Source: Leptasterias polaris
Lineage: Eukaryota > Echinodermata > Asteroidea > Forcipulatida > Asteriidae
NCBI GenBank assembly: GCA_037783415.1
Contig: JAZGTN010000007.1
Coordinates: 1,743,501-1,807,500, forward strand
DNA length: 64,000 nt
Reading direction: 5' to 3'
Of this stretch, positions 41,301 to 53,300 are shown in pieces; the first letter of the stretch is position 1, and every line of letters starts with the position of its first letter. The position numbers and the translations under genes were made by a program. Below the pieces are notes generated by a model. It saw only the letters and a program-made list of their open reading frames with translations, was not told the origin of the DNA and made no database searches.

Positions 41301-44300
41301 AATAAACCACAAGGAAAACCGACTGGGTAATTACAAATCAATTTTGGGGTGAACTAAGAAAAATGTTCTAAAGCAGAATTTGACTGTGACCTCCCCATTT
41401 TGTCAATATACTTTGTCAACATTCAGCAAAAAACATAACAGAATAGGGAGCTCAGTTAGTAGAGCACCGGCACGTACATGTACACCTAAAAGTTTTTAGG
41501 ACCTAGAGGTTTTTAAAACTTACCGCAATTTGCTTCATCTGACTGATCAGGGCAGTCATTATTTCCATCACACACTAAGAGTGGGTTAATGCACGTACCG
41601 TCCGTACAAGCAAACTGACCACCTGGGCAAGGGTCAACGGGTTTGGGTATACCAGTTGGTTTAGGGTTGGTCGGCAGGGTACCGGTGTATTCCTTACAGG
41701 CTGTTGAGAAGGAGATATCGTCGATAGCGATGTCGCCGTAGGCTCCGTCACCGACTGTGGCTTCGATTAAGACCTGGAAGAATATCAACACAAATCAAAC
41801 TGGGTCTGATAAAATTGACCAGTTTGAAGCACTAATGTGTTTAAGCACAGAACAACAATTTCTGAGATGAAACTGGTTACCAATGAAAAAACCATGTTAT
41901 GTACATTGATTGCTTGATACATTGCCTGGTTTCCTTCACAACTGTTTTTGCTTAAAAAATATTGCAAAAAATAAGTTAGTGGCCTGACGTTTCGACCCTA
42001 GCAGAGTCTTTCTCGAAGGCTAAATGAGAAAGACTCTTCGAGAAAGACTCTGCTAGGGTCGAAACGTTAGGCCACTAACTTATTTTTTGCATTTATACCA
42101 CAGGTCCTTTTGGTTGGTAAGCAGTTTGCAACAGCTAATTCTATTTTCTAAAAAATATTGTTTCGCCTTTAAAAATGCTAATAATAGACTATGGCTATTT
42201 ATTTAACGCCAGTGTCCACCTATTTTGACGTTCTATTGAGACATCAACATTTTACCCTTTGGGCAGTTAGTTTTATTCTTTAACCCTTTAGAGACCATAG
42301 CGGCCACAAAGTGTAACCTACTTCTATTAACATAAAGAGGTCAAAGTAGAGGTCATGGCCACATATGAATTTTTCCGATGTAGTTAGTTGATAAGTATCC
42401 CAATTTCTGTTGGTAAGTCTGATGCTTTGGAGCTGGAAGTGCAGTGTGAACTAATGTTAACCCTTTAGAGACCATAGCAGCTTGTACCAATACGCCCATA
42501 GCGGCCGCAAACTGCCGCAAAGTTTAACCTACTTCTATTCACATAAAGAGGTCAACTTAAAGGTCATGGCCACATATGACATTTTCTGATGTAGTATGTT
42601 GACAGAGTATCCCAATTTCTAAACAAGAAACTAAATTTTCTCTTTCATTTTATTTATGTTGACATTTTTACTGACAAAATTTCAATAAAGAAACTAACAA
42701 TATTAGCAATGTCTGGGCGTTTTGTGATGATTATACGGAAATGAATGGTCTCTAAAGAGTTAAATAACACAAATCAATATAAAAAAATTAGCTCAAATGT
42801 TGAATCTCTCTCTGGGTGGTTTCTGGTTCTTAAACAAAATTACAACCATCAGGAGAAACTGCTAATGTGACAGAAGGAAAGTGATGCCCATTATTGGTTA
42901 CTTGTCATAAAGATTGAGCAAGTCTAGCACATATTTGACCATTGGGACCTGTTAATGTGCCCAGTTTTTTTTTAGGCCAGTCAATCTAGCCCATTTTAGG
43001 GCTCAAACCACCACTAATTGCAGCAGAATTGTGCTTTACTTCTATGTATTTCAGAGATGTCCCCTGAGCACCGTAGTAAAAGTCTACTTATATATAATTA
43101 GTGAAAAGGGTTCAAATTTGCACATTATTTCCTCCACACATTAAATCAGTGCGTGTTGGAACAAATAATTCCCCACAAAGTTCATTTTTCTTGCAGGGAA
43201 TCCACAAAAAACCATGAAACGACCGCTGACCTGGAAGTTCTTATCCCATCCCAGCGTAACCTCAGCCCTCTCGTAGAAGTCTCCCCGGTTCCCTGACACG
43301 CTCCACACATTCTGCATGGGGCCGTAGATGGTATCCCACAGGTAGACATTCAGTGTGCCGATGTTGATTCCGTACATGTGGTAGTAGAAACGGATCTTAC
43401 AGTTAGAGGTGGTGTCAGCTTGGATGTTGAAGCTGCTGGAGAGGATGGCACGGTCATCCTCATTGGTTGGTGACGACGATTCCAAATAAAGATAGGTTCC
43501 TGTATTATCAAAACATATAAAAATCAACTATAATAATAATAATAATAATAATACAGGGAACTTCGTAAGACTTGGCAGGTAAAAGTGAAAGTAGTCCCTG
43601 TGGTGGTTGGAGCACTTGGCACCATTCCGAAAGCACTGGGGAAACATCTAGATGAAATAGGGACAACTGTGTGGGTAGATCTGTTACAGCGCTTTTGGGA
43701 GCAGCAAGAATCTTAAGAAAGACCCTTGAGATCTACATGTAAGGCTACAGGACGTAGCCCGACTTGAGGAGTTAACGGCACAAAAGAAAATGCTATCTTT
43801 CTTTTGTATGCTGTGATAAAATGAAATAACAATAACTGCATTTATATAGCGCCAAATTATTGTGGCCATTATATGTAAACTTGATTTCACATGGTCTATA
43901 CTGACCGGTAGAGAGTCCAGTGGTATGGTCTCTAGCTGGTCCTGTCCATGGTGTACGGGTCTGGCCTTGTTTTGTCCTCCAATCCAACTCATCAATGTCC
44001 AGCTGATTCCATCCACAAAGGGCATTCTCAAAATCGCAAATGTGGTAATTATCTGCAGAATAAGTCCAAAAAAAAAAAAAAAAAAAAAAAAAAGTTTGAA
44101 AGATGTTTATATATATTCATTTAACCATTTCACCTGGACTTTAATTCCTATAATCCATGAGTGCAAAATCTTCAGACCTCCAAACGGTAATGCTGGCCTG
44201 AGGACACTTGATGACGATACTATTAACTGGCTCTCCTCGGTCCTGCCAGTCTAGATGATTTGATGGTGACCACATGAACAAATTAACAAATGAACCTGAT

Positions 44301-47300
44301 GTCGTCACCCACGACAAAATTGCTTGCGCCAACTTTGTGAGCCAAATTCCCTGTGTATTACTGTGTAATGCTCATTCTAGCTGACTCAAGCGTGGTATGA
44401 CCCAAAATAAAATGTTTTAGTTTATTTAAAAGCTTATAAAACTTTATTTAAAAGGTATTTCTTAAAGCTTGAATGTTCGTCTCACCGCAAGATTGTTCAT
44501 CGCTGTAGTCTCCACAGTCGTCAGTGAGATCACAGAGACGGTTGTTGTCCACACAGTTACCACGGGTACAAGTGAACTGATCGGTTCCACATGGAGCAGT
44601 TGAGGCAGCTGGCATTACATTTTCAAAAATAATAAAAAGGGGAAATCAACAATTGTACAAAATAAACAGATATATTTTCAGCCGGGTTTTGAATTGTTCT
44701 GATGTTTCAGCCTGTTTAACAACCTCTGGAAGACTGTTCCATAACTGAACTGCTGCATAATGGAAAGAGCGGGAACCATACGACTTGGTTTTGATAACTG
44801 GAGGTAGTCACAGGGGATTTATGTGAAGACCGCAGATCAAAGATTTCTAGCTGTTTTATCAACCAAGGTGTTCAAGATTATACAAAGCTCACAAAATGAA
44901 ACCAGTCTTTTTTTGGAAGCAGACGATAACAAAATTACCTGGAAGATTGCAGCCAGTGAAGTCAATGTCATCCAGAGCGATATCACCAAGGACAGTGAAG
45001 GATCTGGTTGCTTCAAATGTAATCTACAGGAAGATTGGAACCGGATTAGACTAGTTTACACTGGCACAAGCTGGATCAAAGCTACACAACATGCAATAAA
45101 TTATTTGTTGTAACTGGTCCATGATAATTTCACAGGCAAAAACATTGGTAATGGCCTAGACTTGATTCAAGTCCCTTTCTCGTGCGAGGTTCCTAACGTA
45201 ACGCGCCAGCATGCAGCCACAGAATACCAGTGCGCCCTCACCGACAAAATGTAGTTATTTATGCGGTGGCGATCAAGGGACTTGACGGGGTCGTTTCCTA
45301 CTCCACGCATTTGAATAGAAAAATCTCCCCAAATGGGGAGATGTACAAATCCAATGGGAGCGTGGAAGTGCCGCCCCTTTCATTTAGTATTCATCTTGCT
45401 CTGTGACGTTTGTATCATGTATCTATGGACGTAAGCATCTCCAGAATGGCTGCCGGGCGGAAGAGGGGGTGGGTGTTTTAAGTCGCTAAATTGCATTTGT
45501 CAACAATTCAAAGTATGCATTTGCAAACAATACCAATCCCAATGTATACGTAATATTAACTTGAATTCAAATAAATTTGTAGTTTTTATATATATTCATG
45601 CATTTCGATCCTCGACAAAGTACTTTACCACCCCCGCAAATAAAAAAATCAACGAGTCTTCTTTTTGAACGCGTTTGATTGGACAACAAGTAATGCGCCA
45701 TAACTTTGCATATTCGTAAGTGAATAAATTTACATATCAGGCAACTGCGGGTTCGTCAAGTCCCTGTCCCGCGCGCGGAACAGGTTGGGGAATGCAGAGC
45801 GCAAAATAATAGTTTTCTGACGATGAGGCAAGGAAGGGCCTTGCACGGGATTGGGACTTGAGTCAAGTCTAGTAATGGCCTGATGTTCGAACCCTAGCAG
45901 AGTCTTTCTTCAAGGCTAAACGAAAACACAACACACACATACAGGTATTCTAGTGTAACAGAAGCAGTTAAGTGGGAAAAGAAGTGATAAGCGAGGAGCA
46001 CCATAGATAAAGGTTTAATCTTTTCCTTTTTTTTTAACACAGCTTTATTAGAATATGAGGGATTTTTTTTGTATTGATATATTTTTTTTATGAGATATCT
46101 CCTAAGATCACAAGGCCGGACGGCCACTTCAAGGTGAGGGCTACACTTAACTGGTTTGAGCTTTCGACCCAAATCAACTGCCACCAGAGGCACATTGCCA
46201 CCTACTCCTGGTGCTGAAACAGGGTTACTCCCTTTACAGTCTGTAAGGATGTAGGCATGGGGATCATCCACTAGGAGCCTGGCTGGTAGAGCAGAATGCA
46301 CTACCTTCCCAAAGCAATTACAAAGCAATTATGGTTAAGTGCCTTGCTCAAGGGCACTAGTGTCAAGATAGGGATTCGAACCCGCACTCTGCTGCTGACA
46401 ACAACATAGCTTGGGTCTGGTGAACTAGACCGCTCAGCCACAGAACGCCACGAGGTCTACAATACACAACGTTTGGGGGTTCGAATCCCACCTAGACTGA
46501 CCGTGAATGGTTGAGTGACCCTCCCGAGTCCATACTGTAGATTGTTCCACTTGTCTCCCATGTCACGATTAAAGTAGGCTAGACTTGTCCTAGTCGGCCC
46601 GGTGGACATGTACACCTCAAGAGAACCAATGTCTAAAAATGGAGGAAGAATTATGCAAATTATATTATTGTAGTTTTCAAAAGTGTTCTGTGTACTTAAA
46701 AAATGTTTAATATACAAGCACTGTATACTCAGGGATTGATTTCACAAAGCACTAAGATTCATCTTAAGATGAGTTGTCAGTATCACCATAGTGATTTGTA
46801 TTGTGACATCACTCTTTGCCTAGCAATTAAGATTGAATTGCAGTTAAGATTAACCTTAGCTCTTGTGAAACAGAACCCAGGGTCAAATTCCACTCGAGTA
46901 GTAGACCAGTGTGCTTGTCAGTGCTTATCACTTATGCAGCTGTTATAATTATTGAATTGATGCAATACTCGCTGCTAGCATAAAATATTTGCTCCGGAAG
47001 GGTTGTGGGTTTGAATCCCACCCTAACAGTATGCCTGTGGGATTTTTTCTGCAGGTTTTTGGAAAGTAGTATAGAGTGCTTATAAAACATGGGACCATAC
47101 AGGATTGGGATAAATTGCAGAAAGAATAAGGCACCTTATCAAATCTATTCCCGGGTAATTTCCGGGACCTTTGTCCCGGTCATGGTTTTCTTGTCAGGAT
47201 GGATTGTTATTTAGTTTCTTTCCCTGTCGGGCTTCATCCCGGTGTTTGACCACACTGTCCCGGAGTTTGTTTACAGAATGTGAACATACAGCTCAGCTGT

Positions 47301-50300
47301 CAGTTAACTGTCCCCGAACAATCCCTTAGTGGATTCGAAAAGCAAAACAATTTGAAGCGGGATGAAAATCGACCCCGGGTGGAGCTGTCCTGGAAGCTAC
47401 CCGAGAATAGTTTTGATACTTATTTTCTATGGTCAGCCTCTCAAGGTATTGATTTGAGCGTACCTGTTCCATACATGTGGTACCAGAACGTCAGCAGACA
47501 TGTGGAGGAGGCTTGGTTGAGCATTGGCGACACTAGAGCAGCCTGGCTGTAGCTAGACCCAGTGTTGGCGTTCACAAACATGTAATGACCTGCAAGACGA
47601 AATAACCATAACGGATATCACTATAGATAGTTCACGATTATAGATGCCGTCTTTACGGGCAACTTGGGTTTTTGGCTTTGAGCCATACTGTACAACCCAG
47701 GGCCCAATTTCATGGCTCTGCTTACCGTAAGCAAAGAATCCGCGCTTACGGAAGCAGGGAATTTGTGCTTGTGCGCTTGCGTAGTCCACGTTACTAGGCA
47801 TTCTACGCTTACACAGCTAGCGCAGAATTTGGCGGTAAGCAGAGCCATGAAATTGGGCCCATATCTCTCACAAGGACTTCAACTATATAATTCCTACCGC
47901 GAGTCTATGAGATTAAATTTTCATTTCAGATATATTTATTTCATGTCAACATCATTCATTACAAATTATTGAAAAATAAATAGATAATATGTGACATTAA
48001 CATGTAGGAAAAAGAAGAAGCAAATGCTTTTTGTTCCCCTTCCCTATAAAGACAAAGACAAAAGAAACGTAAAACAAGGAAAACAGTACCGGGACACGGA
48101 CATGTTATGCATGAGTGAGACTAGACAATAGATATATAATTACTAATACATTAGGTGTATTAAAAATTAAAAAAGATACAAATAAATTAAGTGGTGTATA
48201 AATCAATCAATATATTCTTTAGTAAAAAAAAAAAAAAGATAAAACACTGGCTGACTGTTTAAGTTCTGCACTTAGATTATTCCAGTAAAGGACTCCTTTA
48301 TGAAAGACACTCTTTCTAAAAAACTCAGTTCTACTTGGTTTTACAAAAAGATTCCCTCTGGCTAAACTACGGGTCTGGTGAGTGTGAACTGAAGCACTAG
48401 CTAAAAAGAAGCCTTGAATTTTTTGTGGTAATAAATTACGAGATTGTTTAAACATAAAATTTGCTAAATTAAGTGAATGAATATCACCAAGTTTTAAAAT
48501 ACTTGATATGGCAAATAATAAACATCTCATAGGGAATTCCTTGACCAAAACATCATAAGGAGGAAGGGTCATTTACTTCTGCTGCCCCTTTATTGTGGAA
48601 CAATTTACCGGATAATATTAAACTTTCTCCATCACTGGCTTTGTTCAAAACTTCCCTCAAGACTCGCCTAATGAAGACTGCATAAACATAAGCCAGTTTA
48701 GACAAATTTGGCAGATATACAAGTCATCCATCGTGAAGTGGTTAAGACACTTGCTTTACAATGCCAATGGTTATGGGTTCGAATCACATTCAAGGGTGTA
48801 CTTACCTGCAGCATTGTTAAGGGTGTGATCCTTCGAGGGACCCGTGTTTGCCGACGGAGTGGCTCCAGATCCGAGCTCCCACTTGTAGGATCCAATACTC
48901 TTATCATTCCAGCCACAGACTCCAGTCTCAAATATACAAGATCCTAACGAAACAACAAACACAAAATTCAATTCCAGTGAATGATTTCCCTTGTATAGCA
49001 GAGCAAAATGCTACACAAAATGTCTCAGTTGCTACTCAAAAATCATCATTGGCTACTCAATAAGCATTCTGTGTGCACAAAACTTGTTCAGTCTAACTAT
49101 TTTGCTATGCAAGATTGCTGGACGAAATCGTTCCCAGAATTCAATTACGGTTTTTTTATCAATCACTGCCGATTGCCATTCTTGCAGATAAACTGACACG
49201 TCGGGGGGGGGCGGTGTTAGTGGTGTGCATACACCAGGATACACCATGATGTCATCTATGGCTAACAAGTAGAAGTATTTGGATAGATTCATGGAAAAGA
49301 TATTAAAACCATTCCAAGTTTGTTGCCGGATGTATTTCCACTTGACTGCGCTCGTTACACTTGTATACCTGTTTATGTGTGTTGTGTTGTCATTTAGCAT
49401 TCAAGAAAGACTCTGCTAGGGTTGAAACGTCAGGCCACTAACTAATTTTTACAGTAGAATAAATAGCAAGACAAGTTCTCAAAGAACAAAATCTACCTAG
49501 CAAGTAGATAAACACATGGTGTTACCGCAAACCAAATATACAATAAAAAGACAGCGATTAAAAAGGAATAGGTCTCAAACTTCAAAAAGTAGCTCCACAT
49601 ATATACCTTGCAGGAAAATACCGACTGTTGAAGCGCCTTGAGCGTCACTGAGTGACGGATATGAGCGCTATATAAGAAGCCACTATTACATGTATTATTA
49701 TTATTACAATCAGGGATGAGATTTGAAGTAATTTGAAGATCTTGAAAAACGGCTAAGTCCCCCCTTACTCTAGACCCACTATGGCAGGAGATTTTGTCCC
49801 CCTCAATCAGCACATTGTGTGTGAATTTTGTGTTACAGTGCCCTCTTTTGACTCAACTTTGTTCAGTCCATGCTAATTTAGGAGAGGACACACTCACCGG
49901 GGAACGGAACCCCTTTGACACCGGAATCCCTTTGACACCGGAATCTACCAGATATGTGAGGTGTTGTGGCTGAGCGGATAAGAGCACCGGACTCAAGCTC
50001 TGGTGTTTCTGCTCAGCAGAGTGTGGGTTCGAGCCCCGGTCGTGACACTTGTGTCCTTAAGCAAGACAATTAACCATTATTGCTTCGTCCTTCGGATGGG
50101 ACGTAAAGCCGTTGGTCCCGTGTGTTGTGTAATGCACGTAAAAGAACCCAGTGCACTTATCGTAAAGAGAAGGGGTTTGCCCGGTGTTCCTGGTTTGATT
50201 GCCAGCATATTGCGCCACAGCACCTTGTAAACCATTACATGGTGCTATGTAAAGGAATAGGTCTCAAACTTCAAAAAGTAGCTCCACATATATACCTTGC

Positions 50301-53300
50301 AGGAAAAATACTGACTGTTGAAGCGCCTTGAGCGTCACTGAGTGACGGATATGAGCGCTATATAAGAAGCCATTATTATTATTATTATTATTATGTTACA
50401 ATTCAGGGGGTTTACAAACTGCGCATTACCAAATACAAAACTAAAGGTTTAGACACAATGTGAACTATTTCATTCTTTCTCACCTTATATCCATTCCTGG
50501 ACAATAAGTTGAATAATAACCCCAAATGAACAAATAAAAGGATTCCTAGGGTTATTTATTTTTCATTTTTGTTATTAATTCTTTGGACAATACAATATAC
50601 GAGCAGAGGCCGTCCAGGGAAAGGCAAAAGTAAAAAAACTGTCATCAAAAAAGATGTGCCCTCCCAGGCCTTGCTCATTTAAGAGAATAAAAATGTATAT
50701 TATAAAATACACAGAAATCTAAAATTGTAGTGAAAAGTAAAACAAAAGATGGCAAGTGAAAAAAGTGTTAGGGTTGCTTCTCCTCGTAAAATTATCCTTA
50801 ACAAGCTCCACCTGATTTGATAACTCAATGCCAGGAGTGTCACTTATTGACAGACATGGCGCACTTTTAATGTACACGATTATTTTTTGAGCCCAAATTT
50901 GCAAAGTGATTTCTAATTGATTTCACAACTCACCACAATTCTCTTCATCTGATTGGTCACCACACTCATCAATGAAATTACAAATCTGGGTCTTGTCAGT
51001 CAAGCATTTGCCGTTCTTGCAGATAAATTGACACGCCGGGGGCGGTGTTGGTGGCGTGCATAGACCGGGATACACCATGATGTCATCAATGGCTATATCG
51101 CCCTCGTAACTGGAGCCCTGGACACCTTCAAAGATGAGCTATTGAATATTTAAATGAAAAATAATGAATATTCAAATTCCTAGACTATCCAGCTTTCATT
51201 GAAGGCCTGATTACTTTCACATCACATTTCCGTGTCATTCAGGTGTAAGACTCAGCAGGGCACTAGTACTATTAATCTGGTAGGAGGGGGAAGGTCAAAG
51301 TTTAAGGGGGGCAAACATTAATCTTTAAACAGGTATAGTATTTGGTCCTTGACAAAAAATAGGAAAATATTTTTGAGCCCAAGGGCTAACCTACTTGTTC
51401 ATATGGTGTATGGTTAAATAAAATTTTCAGGCTATTTAATCACCATTTTTCTGATTTTCCAGGGGCAAAAGAAAATCGGAAATCCGACTAAAGTAGGAAG
51501 AATATCATGCCTGTGTAGAGACACGGGAAGGAGGCCGGTCCTCTAGTTAAAAAGGACGAGTATTCACCAGAAGAATACAATACAATACAATACAACAAAC
51601 AAATTCTACATGATGACGTGTTAAATATAAAACAATGATCTCCTGTACTGATTTAATTAAATGCCATACAGCACATAGACTACAAAATAGCATACATACA
51701 AATGCACACAGTCAATTATGTACAGCTAAAGGGCAAAAGGTCACAAGGTCAGTTTACCACGAGGCTGGCTACACACACAACACAAGTTTACAATGTACCG
51801 ATTCAAACGGCCTTATAAATCACAATATTTCTCAACTCAAAAGATATTTCAAGACAAAATAATACTCACAGAGAGTTCTACGAGACTATCTCTCACAGAT
51901 AAATAGTATTTGGTGCATGGCCAGAGCCATGCTCCCCACAAAATGGAGAGAAAGACAGACAATAAATTAATGTGCTCTCTCTTGCTTTCGCTAAATTGGA
52001 AAAGAGACTGGGGCTACAGGTCGCGACCCCAAAGTAAACTTTCTACTGTATAAACACTGAGGGCGCACTTGGACTCCCTACACCTGTTTAAAGCAATTTT
52101 GTACCACTGACAAAGCATTGATTTACCACAATAGACTCCTTGCATAATGCAAAACGCTACAGGGACGCTGAGGTCACGCGCACGTTTTTACACACAAAGC
52201 ACACCTATCGACCAATGATCTGCCTCCTTTGGCCTCAGTGAGGGCGCTTTTTGGCCTCAGTGAGGGCGCTTTTTCAGAGTGTGACGTCATACGGAAAGAG
52301 TCCTATGACGGACTTACACCAGCCTTATTCTTGAGCTGGGGTACTGCGAACATAATGGCATTAATATGAAGCACTTGCTGGTGACAGTCATTGCTGAAAA
52401 ACAGGTCTGAACCCAGGATCTAAATTCTTGATGGCATTTCCACCTTCTGGAAACCCATGGAGTTAAAGATTCCAAGGAGCTTTTGGGAATAGTATCCTCA
52501 ACCTCAATAGTCTTTCCTTGTTTTTCCTAGTTTTCCTTGCAGCATATACACCTATTGAACTGAACTTCCATGCCTTTCCCAGTTTTCCTCAATACTTGCC
52601 TCATAGACAGTGTTTGGCTTGGCTACATCCACCAGTCCCTGCTGCCAAAAGTTTCCTTGTGCTTTGTCTTCTGAAAAAAGCTTCGTCCAGAACGCAGGAT
52701 GAAGGACATCGCTCTGTTGCCAAACATGAAGAGCACCTGCAAAAAAATACATTTAAAAAATCTTTAGGCATATCTGGGTGTTACTTCTCAATGTATTTCA
52801 ATCAGTTTTTCAATAGCTTTTAATGTTCGTCGTGTCTAAAATCACGATGTTTGTTGGGGGGATGCAGGGCTGTGTTGTGAGGTGTTTACTCTTGCCAATA
52901 TATGTTGTACTGCACTGTCTAAAATATTGTTGTTGTCTTAACTCCTTTTTATGTATTTCTTTGTTTAAGATGTTTACTGTCCTGTTCTGGAGCTTTAATT
53001 AATTTTAGACATGTAAATTTTCCGTTTTTATCTTTTTAAAGATTGGACAATAAAGATTTGGATTTGAATTTGATATACCGAAGGGAAACCACATGTTTTT
53101 AATTTTTATGGGTCTTTGCTGGGAACCATGCAGGTCCAGCGAAAGGCAGGACAAAACACTAGTTCAAAAATCAAAGGGGGGGAGGGCTTGTTTTTCTAAT
53201 CAAATTTCAACAAACTTAAGGGAGGAAAACTTTACACTTATGACCAAATAATACCTTTACACAAAATACTCAAGAATAAATAGTCAAATTTTTCGTTCAA

